A stretch of DNA of 64,000 nt, taken from contig JAPOVL010000043.1 of the NCBI GenBank assembly GCA_026708115.1, positions 1-64,000 of the forward strand, in the 5' to 3' direction. Numbering within the stretch: the first letter of the stretch is position 1; each line of letters begins with the position of its first letter. The notes beneath the pieces were generated by a model. That model saw nothing but the letters and a program-made list of their open reading frames with translations. It had not been told where the DNA came from and did no database searches. The position numbers and the translations under genes were made by a program. The stretch is from Chloroflexota bacterium (GTDB lineage: Bacteria > Chloroflexota > Anaerolineae > Aggregatilineales > Phototrophicaceae). Below, in pieces: positions 42,593-52,342 of the stretch.

Positions 42593-43935
42593 CAGGGGGC
42601 CTCCAGGTACATCTGACGCTCCCAAGGGTGCACGGTCAGATTGTAAGTCTCCAGTTCCAGGCGCTTGACTTTGAGGAACTCCGCCCCGGCGACCGGCGCC
42701 AGGGCAGACATCAGCACTTCGTCGTTTTCCAGCGCGTCCAGGGCGACGGGCAAGCTGCGCGGGAGGAATTGGATGCCTTGGGCCGCACTCTGCGCACCGC
42801 TAAAATGCCCGACATCCTCATCGTTGAAAGGCGCTCCGGGATCGGCTTTTTTCCGCATGCCGTCCCAGCCGGCGGCGAGCAGCGCTGTCAAGAAGAAGTA
42901 GGGATTGCAGGTATTGTCGCCGGCGCGGTATTCGACCCGGCAGCGCCGGTTGACATCGGGGACGCGCAGCAAGACGCCGCGATTGCCCAGTCCCCAGGCG
43001 ATATGCGCCGGGGCCCAGGAGGCAGGCTGCAAGCGCTTGTAGGAGTTGACGGTGGGCGCGCCCAGGCCACAGATGCCGGGCGCGTGCGCCATCAAACCGC
43101 CGATGAATTGCAGGCCGGTCTCGCTCAAGGGATTTTCCCGCCCAGCACCAGCAAGCAGATTGCTGCCGCCCTCCGCATCCCAAAGCGCCAGGTTGGCGTG
43201 TAAACCGTTGCCGGCCAGATCTGTGAAGGGTTTAGGCATGTAAGAGGCGATCAGTCCGCGCTGCAGGGCCAGCGCTCGCGTGACTTCTTTGGTGATGAGA
43301 TAGCGATCGGCCGCCGCCAGGGGCGCGTCGTAGCGCACCGAGAATTCGAATTGCGAGGCGCCGTATTCCTTTCCCATTTGCTCGACCTGGATGCCCATCG
43401 CTTCCAGGGTTGCGACGATGTCTTGCAAGAGATCGGCAAACTGGTTCAAGCCGGCCACGGTGAACATGCCCCCGGCGCGGCAAGGCGCGACATCGCCGTC
43501 TTCGGTTTTGGTGAAGAGGCTGAATTCCGCTTCCAGGGCGGCGGTAATTTCGATGCCCTGCCCGGCGAACAGGGACAGGGTTCGGCCCAAGATTTGTCGC
43601 GGACAGGCGTCAAAGGGCTGATAGTCCTCGGTCATCATATTGCAGAGCACAATGGCTGTGTTGTCGATGTAGGGCAATGCCCAATAGGCGTCGGGATCGG
43701 GTAGAGCCAGGAAGTCGCCAGTCTGCGCCTGCCAGATGCCGTCGGGCGCCATGTGATCGTCCACGCCAAAGCTCAGGTTGGCGCGGGCGAATACCACGCC
43801 ACCCTCGACGACTTGGGCGAATCGGCTTTTTGGGATGGTCTTGGCGCAAGCGCGTCCGTTGAAATCGTGATAAGTCACCCAGAGATTTTCGATCTTGTCG
43901 TCCTCAAGGCGATTCAATAAGTCCTGTCTATCCAT
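42592..43935 (-). CDS. Glutamine-synthetase-family amide ligase (FluG C-terminal/PuuA-like)
   Basis: 447 residues. GS-type ligase that would join glutamate, or a related acid, to an amine using ATP. Motifs: metal site EAEFSLF, EYGASQFEFSVRYD, NGLHANLALWD, and the substrate Arg-containing region NRRCRVEYRAGDNTCNPYFF. The adenylylation Tyr loop of GlnA-I is absent, as in gamma-glutamyl-polyamine synthetases (PuuA) and FluG-like proteins. It is the first gene of a pair with the amidohydrolase, suggesting a gamma-glutamylation and deamidation route for an amine. Confidence 0.82.
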   Translation of the reverse strand: MDRQDLLNRLEDDKIENLWVTYHDFNGRACAKTIPKSRFAQVVEGGVVFARANLSFGVDDHMAPDGIWQAQTGDFLALPDPDAYWALPYIDNTAIVLCNMMTEDYQPFDACPRQILGRTLSLFAGQGIEITAALEAEFSLFTKTEDGDVAPCRAGGMFTVAGLNQFADLLQDIVATLEAMGIQVEQMGKEYGASQFEFSVRYDAPLAAADRYLITKEVTRALALQRGLIASYMPKPFTDLAGNGLHANLALWDAEGGSNLLAGAGRENPLSETGLQFIGGLMAHAPGICGLGAPTVNSYKRLQPASWAPAHIAWGLGNRGVLLRVPDVNRRCRVEYRAGDNTCNPYFFLTALLAAGWDGMRKKADPGAPFNDEDVGHFSGAQSAAQGIQFLPRSLPVALDALENDEVLMSALAPVAGAEFLKVKRLELETYNLTVHPWERQMYLEAP

Positions 43936-44078
43936 GTTTCGCTCCTGACATCAACTTGAAGCACTTCACCTGAAATTTAACCACCGAGGACACCGAGAGC
44001 ACCGAGATTTACCCTATTGACTGCCGATATAGACACGATGCGGGGCGAGTAACCCGTGTAAAATGACTTTGAATGTGC

Positions 44079-44099
44079 GGGCGTTTCAGCGAAACGCCC
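44079..44099. repeat. Palindromic repeat with variant stem
   Basis: Arms GGGCGTTTC / GAAACGCCC around AGC, then CCTGTTTACGTTGCGGGCAG. The copy at 63547 has arms with GACCC/GGGTC at the same place and the same downstream sequence, so both arms have changed together. Confidence 0.75.
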
Positions 44100-44232
44100 C
44101 TGTTTACGTTGCGGGCAGCCAACCCCACCCCCCCGGCCCCCTCCCCGAGGCATCAGGGAGGGGGAGCTAAACATCGCGGGATGCAAGGTATCTTGCGTGG
44201 GCGGCGGCATTGTCGCGCATGTGTCTACATAT
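44095..44232. repeat. Long GC-rich dispersed repeat family B, copy 1
   Basis: Matches 63565-63736 almost base for base: CCCTGTTTACGTTGCGGGCA, then AACCCC, GAGGCATCAGGGAGGGGGAG, CTAAACAT-GCGGGATGCAAG and GTGGGCGGCGGCATTGTCGC. This copy lacks the inner hairpin CCCCCCGCTAAGCGGGGGG of the other. Confidence 0.85.
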
Positions 44233-44320
44233 TACGAACAATGAAGTTTTTGATAGCCCGCACCATGTGAATTTGAAGTGATTGCCCTACGATCCGCATG
44301 GGACTACTGGCATGACGCGT

Positions 44321-45547
44321 TTAGTTCAAAGTGTTCTTGTAAATCACGCCGTCTTTCATGATGATGCGCAAGTTGGTTTCCGGTTCCGTCATCACGCTGA
44401 GGTCCGCCAGCGGATCGCCGTCCATGACGAGCAGATCGGCCTGGGCGCCGGCGATGACCTCGCCCAATTCGCCGGTGCGACAGAGCAGATCGGCGCCATT
44501 GCAGGTGGCTGCGCGCAGGACGTCAATGGCCGGAATGATGTCGCCGCGGATGGCGAACTCGTCCAGTTGACGGCGGTGCATCTGGCCCAGCAGGTCGGTG
44601 CCGTAGGCCATCGTCACACCACCATTGTAAGCCATATCAAGCGCGCGTTTACCGGCGTCCAGCACGTCAAAGACTTTCCTATAGAGTTCTTCCGGCAAGC
44701 CGGCCTCGATGCCTTCGTCCGCCAGCGCCTGATAGATCGACAGGGTCGGCACCAAAAAGGCCTCGTTCTCCAGCAGGAGGTCGACGCTCTCTTCGTCCAT
44801 CAGGTTGCCGTGTTCCACCGTGCGCGCGCCACAGCGCAAGGCGCGATTGATGGCGCGGGCAGTATAGGCGTGGACCATGACATAGAGGTTGGCGGCTTCG
44901 GCTTCTTCAACCGCCGCGCGGATCTCTTCTTCGGAAAATTGGGTGCTGTCGATGCGGTCGGTCGGTGAGGCGACGCCGCCGGAGCACATCAGCTTGATAT
45001 GGTGAGCGCCGCGGCGGACTTCTTCGCGGCAGGCGCGGCGCAATTCGCTGAGGCCGTCGCAGACCCAGCCCAAGCCCGGCGTTAGCCAGCTGTAGCCGAT
45101 GCCGTCATCACCGGAGCTGCGCATGTCGCCGTGGCCGCCGGTTTGTGACAGGGCATGGCCGCAAAAGAAGATGCGCGGACCGGCAATCAAGCCCTCGTCG
45201 ACGGCCTGGGCCAATCCCCAGTCCGCGCCACCGCCGTCGCGCACCGTGGTGAAGCCGCGCATCAGCATGCCTTCGAGGATTTTCGCGGCGTGCGCGGTCA
45301 CGTAGGCGGGGGACCAGTGACGGATGGCGGAAAGGTGGGCGGTGGCGGCGGTGACATGCACATGCGAATCGCAGAGGCCGGGCATGACCACCCGCCCGCC
45401 GATGTCGATGGCGCCGGCATCGGTCTGCGGCTGCGTCTCGCTCACGGCGCTGATCACCCCGTCCTCGATCAGGATATGTCGATCGGGCAACATTTCGCCG
45501 CCGCGCACATCGAGGACGCGGGCATTGGTCAAGAGCAGATCGGTCAT
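44321..45547 (-). CDS. Binuclear-metal amidohydrolase (imidazolonepropionase/prolidase-like)
   Basis: 408 residues. Composite-domain amidohydrolase with a beta-sandwich from both termini and a TIM barrel. Metal ligands: DSHVHV (first His pair), HIKLMCSGG (Lys bridging both metals), YVMVHAYT, TVEHGNL and the Asp in AYGTDLLG. The pattern matches Xaa-Pro dipeptidase-like or L-arginine carboxypeptidase-like members of subtype I (Sgx9260 type), which act on N-acyl or dipeptide substrates. ATG 45547 has GGAGG 5 bases upstream. Likely cytosolic. Confidence 0.85.
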   Translation of the reverse strand: MTDLLLTNARVLDVRGGEMLPDRHILIEDGVISAVSETQPQTDAGAIDIGGRVVMPGLCDSHVHVTAATAHLSAIRHWSPAYVTAHAAKILEGMLMRGFTTVRDGGGADWGLAQAVDEGLIAGPRIFFCGHALSQTGGHGDMRSSGDDGIGYSWLTPGLGWVCDGLSELRRACREEVRRGAHHIKLMCSGGVASPTDRIDSTQFSEEEIRAAVEEAEAANLYVMVHAYTARAINRALRCGARTVEHGNLMDEESVDLLLENEAFLVPTLSIYQALADEGIEAGLPEELYRKVFDVLDAGKRALDMAYNGGVTMAYGTDLLGQMHRRQLDEFAIRGDIIPAIDVLRAATCNGADLLCRTGELGEVIAGAQADLLVMDGDPLADLSVMTEPETNLRIIMKDGVIYKNTLN

Positions 45548-45804
45548 CAGAACCTCCCAAGCGTTAGTGGCTGAAAACATGGCAGGCTATCAGTGTAACA
45601 GATGAGGCTCTTTCTGACGAAAAGGGGCGCGCATGTAAGCGCAATCGCAGCAATTATTTCACTTCAGGACCAAGTGCAAGTAAGTCACGCAACGATAATT
45701 CACCAACGAGTCACGGAAGTAAGTGCAGGGAAGTTATGCAACGAAAGCGAGCCTTGTGGGAGCGGCCAATCTGGTCTCCCACTGCCGCCGCGATTTGTGG
45801 TTTC

Positions 45805-45825
45805 GGGCGACCCAATGGGTCGCCC
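45805..45825. repeat. Palindromic dispersed repeat, copy 3
   Basis: Perfect arms GGGCGACCC / GGGTCGCCC around AAT. The flank CCTACCGACGACTATTATTT is nearly repeated after the copy at 61974. Confidence 0.85.
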
Positions 45826-45936
45826 CTACCGACGACTATTATTTTGGAGTTGCATGACTTTGTTGGTCCTACATCTGTGAGTCGCACTTACAAGGCGTGT
45901 CCGCTACTGGGCCATGCTGAGGCGCTTTTTCCAACT

Positions 45937-46014
45937 CATCCCCGGCCCAGCGTCCCCTCGGTTTCCCGCGTCACGGGGGAAGTTTCCCGAAGCATCAGTC
46001 AAGGCGAGCTAAAG
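45937..46014. repeat. Worn family B repeat
   Basis: Keeps CCCCGGCCC, CCCCTCGG, a GTCACGGGGGAAGTTTCCCGA hairpin-like core and AGCATCAG...GAGCTAAAG, in the same order as the long copies but with many changes. Confidence 0.55.
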
Positions 46015-46426
46015 TTGGTGAAATTCGTAATAATCTGATGATTTTCGCAAGGAACGCCGCCTTTGCTGTATTGATTCGGTACCGTTCACGTCATATGAAC
46101 GGATGACATGCAGTGGCGGATACGCTTTACTGTCACGATGCGAAATGTTGCATAACTTTCTCGTCGTTACTTGTGTGCTCTCCGAATCCTCCGCGGTCAG
46201 CTTTTTGCTTCGACTTTACATCATGCGCGAGTCCACATACTTTGTGGACGGAGGTCCAAATATGGGCCCGGCGACGCCTGTGAACCGGGAGTCGAAACAC
46301 ACGCCGTTCTAGCCCAAGCGAGAGCAACTGCATTCAGGCCGCGATGATACTCTTGGCGCAGCCGACACCAGCGCGTTGGACAAGAGCGGGTCGGTCGGCA
46401 GAGCCAGACGAGACTACCGACTGCAA

Positions 46427-47878
46427 CTAGGGACCGACATCTAGGTAATGCTGGTAAAGAGAGACCGGTCTCTCCAGAAAGCGTTCCAGCCAAGGATATC
46501 TGCGGACCCACAAGGTGATACCAAGCGCATAGGACTTGGCAAAGGTTGCCGAATCGGCCGGGTCCATCTGTCGGATAGCGTGGAATTGCTGTTCCATACA
46601 GGGCACTTCAACAACTGAATTGCCGTCCATAAAGTCGGGATCAAGGTGGTGGCGCCCTGCTTCCGCGAGGAGTTGCCGATCCTGGCCAGAGTGATGGCGA
46701 ATGCAATGGCAGGCTTCGTGAACCACAACGGAGGCTTCGTGGAGCATTGCTCTCCACCAATTGCCCTCGATAGCATCAGGCAGCGCGCTTAAATGTATAT
46801 TCTCTCCTTCACAGGAGGGATTATGCGCGCTAGCCCCCGCTGGTGACTTTTGCACGTGCTTGTCCATTCCTCGAGCAGCGTAGTCATAGTAGAAAGGCGA
46901 TTTCGCCTTCAGCAAACTGAACATCACTCTCGTATGCCTCTGGAAATCAGGCGAACCCACGACCTGTACCGGGATATGATCAATGAGCGGGACACTGAAT
47001 TCGCACCTGAAATGCAAGAAATCCGAATAGCCGCGATCCCAATCCGCTTGCGAATGGCATGCCCGGCCAAGGTGGCAGCAATTGTCCGTGGCGCCATAAT
47101 AGTATTGCGTGTTAGGCAAGTAAGTCGGCCTTATGCGCGGGTTGCAGTGCCCATAATCTTTAAACGCCATCCAACCGCGATAAAAGTTTTCATCGCTCAG
47201 GCAAAGCCAACCCGGCGCGTCACAACAGTTGTCACTGCCGCTCGGGGGCATATACCTTGGGTCCGGGGTTCTGGCCCAGGCGTGGTATTGATCCCAGCAT
47301 TCCAAGTCCTTGAAGGCCACATATCCGGCTCGCCAGTCTTCTTCGGAGTGACATTCCCGATCCAGGTGGCAGCAATTGTCAATGTCATGAGGGTTGCCTT
47401 GCTGCGTTGGGACCCATGTTTGCGGCTGCGTATAGGGCTGTGGCTGCGGTTGTGGCTGAAAGTGAGGCTGAGGCTGGACGGGTGCAGCGCATTGGCCATT
47501 TTGAAAGGCATAATAGCCATCCGTCCAATCCTGATCGCTGTCGCATTGCCGATCGACGAAACAGCAGTTGTCGATTGGTGTTTGCGCTTGGCTTGGCGGC
47601 GGAGATGCCGCCTGACCGGCTCCCGCAAGGCGGCTGTGTGAAACCCAACCGGCCATCCAGGCTTGCCTTCCGCTCCAGTCGATTTGCAGCCAACTGCCCT
47701 GCTGACCAAGGACTTGCAGGTGTGACCCGGCCGGCGCCGTGGCCACGATCCCGCTCGTGAGGCTGTTGGCAGTCCGCAAATTGGTGTTGTAGGTCACGCG
47801 AATGGAATAGCTCTGTGCGGAAGCAGCATTGCAAAGAAATATCATTACTAATATAGATGTAATGAATTTTACATTCAT
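46427..47878 (-). CDS. Secreted SH3b protein with four DNCC repeats and HExxH motif
   Basis: 483 residues. Signal peptide cleaved near ASA21-QS. SH3b-like domain (about 25-85: TNLRTANSLTSGIV, GSWLQIDW). Then four Cys repeats at 103-130, 167-194, 216-245 and 265-292, each of form DNCC-x3/6-C-x-S-x-x-(W/F)-x2-G-(Y/W)-x2-F-x3/5-C, separated by Pro/Gln-rich linkers. The C-terminal domain (from about 295) has VVVHEACHCIRHH (HExxH, 387-391) with E424 as a possible third Zn ligand, a zincin-like centre. Six-plus Cys per region implies disulphides, so the protein works outside the cytoplasm. Not assigned to a known peptidase family. The gene is less GC-rich than neighbours. Confidence 0.75.
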   Translation of the reverse strand: MNVKFITSILVMIFLCNAASAQSYSIRVTYNTNLRTANSLTSGIVATAPAGSHLQVLGQQGSWLQIDWSGRQAWMAGWVSHSRLAGAGQAASPPPSQAQTPIDNCCFVDRQCDSDQDWTDGYYAFQNGQCAAPVQPQPHFQPQPQPQPYTQPQTWVPTQQGNPHDIDNCCHLDRECHSEEDWRAGYVAFKDLECWDQYHAWARTPDPRYMPPSGSDNCCDAPGWLCLSDENFYRGWMAFKDYGHCNPRIRPTYLPNTQYYYGATDNCCHLGRACHSQADWDRGYSDFLHFRCEFSVPLIDHIPVQVVGSPDFQRHTRVMFSLLKAKSPFYYDYAARGMDKHVQKSPAGASAHNPSCEGENIHLSALPDAIEGNWWRAMLHEASVVVHEACHCIRHHSGQDRQLLAEAGRHHLDPDFMDGNSVVEVPCMEQQFHAIRQMDPADSATFAKSYALGITLWVRRYPWLERFLERPVSLYQHYLDVGP

Positions 47879-48444
47879 ACAGATCTCCCAAAATAGTATA
47901 GAGATAAAAGTAATTCTTAAGTTCCATGCGCTCGAGTTTACTATTTCAGGGACAATGAGTCAAATTGTCACATTTTGGGAGAAGCGTATTCGTGTCGCAT
48001 GAATTCGCTCAGGCGATTCTCGACTTGAGCGCCTAACTCCAGAAATCGAGCGATTTGCCAGTGCCATCCCATTCGGTTACCGGGCGTCTGGCGATCCATC
48101 GGATTGCCCGCAGCGAATGACCGGGTCGCCGAGCATGTGACAGGCGGTTGAATCGCGGAGGACAGAGGCGCAGGACGCGAGATTTGCGCGCTTGTAAACT
48201 GTTTACATTTGACATGGAATATGCGACTGGTTATACTCCGCCCAACGTATCGTAAAGACTTGTCGCCTTTCTTTGAGACTGTTTTTTGGGCGCCTGCGCT
48301 GTTTTCTCAGTTGCCGCGGTAACCGTCGCTATCAGGGCCGCTCGGCAGGCGTATTCCGCGAACTCCCTCAAAAGTGGCGCCGTGTCAAATACGATGCGCG
48401 AATTGAAGCGATAGATCCATCAACTTAAGGAAGCGAGGATAGAC
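47879..48444. other. Divergent control region with 200-base leader
   Basis: Lies between the minus-strand DNCC-repeat gene and the plus-strand ABC importer operon. The DNCC-gene side (47879-47980) is AT-rich. The importer side has a consensus promoter (48209-48237) and a transcribed leader of about 200 bases with GC-rich segments, no short upstream gene recognised. Confidence 0.6.
48209..48237 (+). promoter_or_regulatory. Consensus sigma-70 promoter of the ABC importer operon
   Basis: TTGACA (48209-48214), spacer of exactly 17 bases, TATACT (48232-48237). This is the best promoter in the window. Transcription would begin near 48244, leaving a leader of about 200 nucleotides before the ATG at 48445. 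Confidence 0.75.
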
Positions 48445-49686
48445 ATGTCTTTAGGGATCCGCTGTGTATTTGTAGTTTGTTTGTTGTTGTTCTCCCTGGT
48501 CGCGGGCGTCGTCGGCGCGCAAGATATGGGGGTGGCGAAGATCGGCATCATGGTGCCGCTGACGGGCGCATTTGGCGCGGACGCGCAGGATGTTGTCCAA
48601 GCGGCGCAGATCGCCGTTGATGACCTCAACGAAGCGGGCGGCGTCGCCGGCTACACCTTGGAATTGGTCATTGCCGATACGGTTGATCAGCGCGCTGACG
48701 CCGTGACCACGGCCTTCAACCAGCTCAGCAATACCGAAGATCTCAACTTCATCATGACCGCTTACGCCAGCACCTCGAACTTCGAGATCGACCTGATGGC
48801 GGAGATCGACATGCCCTATTTGATCTCGGCCAACGCGGCGCAGACCCGCGATATCATCTCTGCGGATCCGGAAGCTTACGGCACGGTTTGGTCGCGCGTG
48901 CCCTCCTATGACGCCTATGAGACGGCGCTGCCGGAATTGCTCGAAGCTTACAACGAAGCGGGCTTGCTCAGTTTGCGCGATCGCGAGGCCTTCATCATCA
49001 GTTCGGACGATCCCTATGGCACCACCATCGCCACCGGCATGAGCGCGCATTTCGAGAGCCTGGGCTGGACAGTTGTTGGTTACGAAACTGTTCCTTTCGC
49101 CTCGGTCACGGACTGGCGCGGCCTGCTGGCGAAGATCCGCGAAAACGAGCCGGATATCGTGATTGTCACCGATTCCGCGCCGCCCAACAACGCGGCTTTC
49201 ATGAACCAGTTCATGGAGAACCCGCCCAATTCGCTGCTCTTCCTGCAGTATGGTCCCTCGGTGCAAGAGTTCCTGGAACTGACAGGCGACAACTCCACCG
49301 GCTTGATCTACAACAATCTGGGCGCCGCCATCGATTCCAAGTCGGAAGTGATCGAGATACGCGATCGTTACGAAGAAATGTACGGGCATCGCGGCGGTTA
49401 CTTCACGGTCATTGCCTATGACCAGGTGATGATCTACGCCACCTGCCTGGAAGCAGTGGGCGACCCGGCTGATCGTACGGCCATCGGCGAATGTCTCGGC
49501 AGCCTGGAGATGGAAACGCTGGCGGGCTTCTTGACCTTCGATCAGGAAACGCATTTGGCGATCCAAGGTCCGGAATACTATCCGATCCAGTTCTACCAGA
49601 TCTGGGAAGGCGAACGCATCCAGATTGAACCGGACAAATACGCCACTGGCGAATTCCAGGTACCGCCCTGGATGGACATGGAATAG
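48445..49686 (+). CDS. Periplasmic-type ligand-binding protein of a branched-chain amino acid ABC importer
   Basis: 413 residues, type I periplasmic-binding fold. Signal peptide VFVVCLLLFSLVAGVVGAQD, then AKIGIMVPLTGAFGADAQD, the standard LivK/amide-binding opening. Further landmarks: DDLNEAGGVAG, LVIADTVDQ and FIISSDDPYGTTIA. The signal looks cut after VGA; there is no lipobox Cys, which is unusual for a presumed single-membrane lineage where binding proteins are often lipid-anchored. Ligand could be an amino acid, amide, urea-like or aromatic compound. First gene of the operon, ribosome site GAGG 6-7 bases upstream. The downstream hairpin may raise its level relative to the ATPases. Confidence 0.9.
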   Translation: MSLGIRCVFVVCLLLFSLVAGVVGAQDMGVAKIGIMVPLTGAFGADAQDVVQAAQIAVDDLNEAGGVAGYTLELVIADTVDQRADAVTTAFNQLSNTEDLNFIMTAYASTSNFEIDLMAEIDMPYLISANAAQTRDIISADPEAYGTVWSRVPSYDAYETALPELLEAYNEAGLLSLRDREAFIISSDDPYGTTIATGMSAHFESLGWTVVGYETVPFASVTDWRGLLAKIRENEPDIVIVTDSAPPNNAAFMNQFMENPPNSLLFLQYGPSVQEFLELTGDNSTGLIYNNLGAAIDSKSEVIEIRDRYEEMYGHRGGYFTVIAYDQVMIYATCLEAVGDPADRTAIGECLGSLEMETLAGFLTFDQETHLAIQGPEYYPIQFYQIWEGERIQIEPDKYATGEFQVPPWMDME

Positions 49687-49752
49687 GACAAAATTGATGC
49701 GCAACGCGGCCGGCTCGCGCTGGCCGCGGCGCCGCATATCAGCAAGAGCCAG

Positions 49753-49778
49753 CAAGGGCCGCCCGCGAGGCGCCCTTG
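49753..49778 (+). terminator. Attenuating hairpin after the binding-protein gene
   Basis: Stem CAAGGG ... CCCTTG extended by a C-G pair and GCC/GGC with one bulge, loop CGCGA, followed by TTGGTTGGCATTTT. Located 66 bases after the binding-protein stop. Such hairpins in importer operons protect the upstream mRNA or partially stop transcription. Confidence 0.45.
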
Positions 49779-49807
49779 TTGGTTGGCATTTTAATTTGCG
49801 GTATTAT
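49779..49807 (+). promoter_or_regulatory. Possible internal promoter before livG
   Basis: TTGGTT (49779-49784), 17-base spacer, TATTAT (49802-49807), upstream of the ATPase genes. The -35 is weak; transcription from the main promoter is the alternative. Confidence 0.3.
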
Positions 49808-49897
49808 CCTCTTGAAGAAACGCGGCCAAGCGCTGGTTGCGACTGACGCGCTCGCCCCTATTGTCCTTGCCGCTAGCAAAGGAAAACGAGAATTCCC

Positions 49898-50633
<736 letters not shown>

Positions 50634-50650
<17 letters not shown>

Positions 50651-51347
50651 GGGCCTGGTTTCCGGCTACGGCAAGATTGATGTCGTGCGCTCCTTGTCGC
50701 TGCATGTCGACGAGGGCGAACATGTGGGGCTGTTTGGCCCCAACGGGCACGGCAAGACGACTCTGCTGCGCACGGTTTCGGGCTTGATCCCGGCCAAGGC
50801 GGGAACGGTAAGATTCCGCGGAGAGGACATTAGCAATCTGGACGCGCGGCTGATCGTCGAGCGCGGTCTGATCCATGTGCCGCAGGGCAACCAGTTGTTT
50901 CCTCAGATGACCGTGCAGGAGAATCTCACTCTGGGCGCGTACGTACGGCGCGGCGACAGCCACAAAGCCAGCAATTTCGAGAAAGTGTTTTCGCTCTTCC
51001 CGCGGCTCGAGGAAAGGCGCTCGCAGCGCGCGCGGACATTGAGCGGCGGCGAGCGGCAAATGCTCTCGATCGGCGTCGGTTTGATGGGCATGCCGGAATT
51101 GCTGATCCTGGACGAGCCAAGCGTAGGCCTGGCGCCCTTGATCAAGGAGGAGCTGGCGCGGGCCATCGCCGAGATCGCCGCCTCCGGCGTCAGCATGATC
51201 GTGGTTGACCAGGATGTCGAGCTTTTGCTGGGCATTTGCGATCGCTTGTACTTGATCGAAAAAGGCACCGTCTCGCTGGAGACGGCGGATGTCTCGCAAG
51301 TCGATCAAGCCGAGATCCTGGAGATGTACTTCGGAAAGGTAAGCTGA
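50634..51347 (+). CDS. livF: ABC importer ATPase, LivF-type
   Basis: 237 residues. Opens with MLFQVEGLVSGYGKIDVVRS as LivF proteins do. Walker A GPNGHGKTT, Q-loop VPQGNQLFPQMTVQENL, signature LSGGERQ intact, Walker B LLILDEPSVGLAP, and the switch position is VVDQDVELLL with Gln in place of His, common in LivF. The intact signature here pairs with the LivG nucleotide site, so at least one composite ATP site is canonical. Start ATG 50634 has AAGGA 8 bases upstream. Confidence 0.9.
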
Positions 51348-52342
51348 TGACTTTGGAAGCGCTTGTCGCGATTATAGCCGGCGGCTTGGTTTCCGGGTCG
51401 CTGTACGCGCTGATGGCCAGCGGTTTGTCGCTGGTCTGGGGCACGGTGCGCATGTTCAATTTCGCGCACGGCGCGCTGGTGATGGTGGGCGCGTATTCGG
51501 CCTGGTACGTGTCCAACCGCGGCGGGATCGCCAAAGCGCTGCAGCCGATCGGCAAGTCTATCGTAGCAAACGGCGAGGAGGCGGGCGCGCTCGGCGGTCT
51601 GCTCTTGCCGCTAGGAGAGTGGATACTGTCCATCAAAGGCGGATTCGGACTCGCCCTCGGCGTGCCCTTCGCGATTTTGTGCTGCGGCCTGGTCGGGTAC
51701 ATCATGTATGTGCTGCTGGTCAAGCCCTTTGTCAGCAAGCCCGGCGCCGACCTGGTCGTCATCATCACCACCATCGCCGGCGCCAGCTTCATGCAGAACG
51801 GCGTCCAGGTCATATTCGGTCCGCGCTACAAACAACTAGATCGCATTCTGAAGGGACCTCCCTTGCAGATCCTGGAAACCGCGATCGGCTTGCAAGAGGT
51901 GCTGATCATTGTATTAACGCCCCTCACATTGTTTTTACTGCACTTATTCTTGAAACATTCCAAGTTGGGACTGGCGATACGGGCTGTGGCCCAAAACGAT
52001 GACTTTGCCCACCTGGTCGGCATCAATGTCAGCCAGATCTATCCGCTGACCTTCGTGGTGAGTTCTATCCTGGCGGGCTTGTGCGGCGTCATGCTGGGCG
52101 GCTTGTTCTTCATCTTGCCCACCATGGGCGCGCAAGAACTGCTCTTCGCATTTGTGGTAGTTGTTTTCGGCGGGTTGGGCAGCTTGCCCGGCACCATCGT
52201 CGGGGCGTACGTGATTGGCTTCATCCGGGAATCGAGCGCCTACATCATCGACCTGTATTGGGCGCCCGTGGTGCTTTTTGCCACGCTCATTATTGTTCTC
52301 ATTTTCCGTCCGCGGGGCTTGATGGGCGGTGAAGACTCATGA
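51347..52342 (+). CDS. livH: ABC importer permease, LivH-type
   Basis: 331 residues, eight or more helices. N-terminal motif GGLVSGSLYALMASGLSLVW followed by GTVRMFNFAHGALVMVGAY is diagnostic of LivH. The coupling-helix region near AIRAVAQNDDFAHLVGINV contacts the ATPases. About 30 residues longer than E. coli LivH, from a loop after TM2 (KALQPIGKSIVANGEEAGAL). ATG 51347 overlaps the LivF stop (TGATG). Works with LivM to form the channel for the substrate. Confidence 0.9.
   Translation: MTLEALVAIIAGGLVSGSLYALMASGLSLVWGTVRMFNFAHGALVMVGAYSAWYVSNRGGIAKALQPIGKSIVANGEEAGALGGLLLPLGEWILSIKGGFGLALGVPFAILCCGLVGYIMYVLLVKPFVSKPGADLVVIITTIAGASFMQNGVQVIFGPRYKQLDRILKGPPLQILETAIGLQEVLIIVLTPLTLFLLHLFLKHSKLGLAIRAVAQNDDFAHLVGINVSQIYPLTFVVSSILAGLCGVMLGGLFFILPTMGAQELLFAFVVVVFGGLGSLPGTIVGAYVIGFIRESSAYIIDLYWAPVVLFATLIIVLIFRPRGLMGGEDS

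Larger units (their letters stand above)
43936..44320. other. Divergent-free intergenic region carrying a long repeat
   Basis: No gene is supported. It lies upstream of the GS-like gene (43935, minus strand) and downstream of the amidohydrolase stop at 44321. Contains a hairpin (44079-44099) and a long repeat (44095-44232) that is nearly identical to 63565-63736. Confidence 0.6.
45548..46426. other. Long gene-free region with two repeat copies
   Basis: About 880 bases without a supported gene on either strand. Holds a palindromic repeat at 45805-45825 and a worn family B repeat at 45937-46014. The remainder (46015-46426) is of mixed composition; short open frames there lack ribosome sites and protein-like content. 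Confidence 0.6.

Noticed and set aside
43977..44210. 77-codon minus frame with HPAMFSSPSLMPRG
   Set aside because: The same peptide arises at 63521-63748 because both are translations of the long dispersed repeat, not genes.
46103..46333. Short frames on both strands in the gap before the DNCC gene
   Set aside because: No ribosome sites, no protein-like pattern, and they overlap each other.
45548..46426. Possible RNA gene or attachment site in the long gene-free gap
   Set aside because: No tRNA-like cloverleaf or known RNA pattern was found by eye; only dispersed repeats are evident.
48451..49755. 434-codon antisense frame over the binding-protein gene
   Set aside because: Importer gene on the plus strand has a signal peptide and family motifs; the antisense frame has none.
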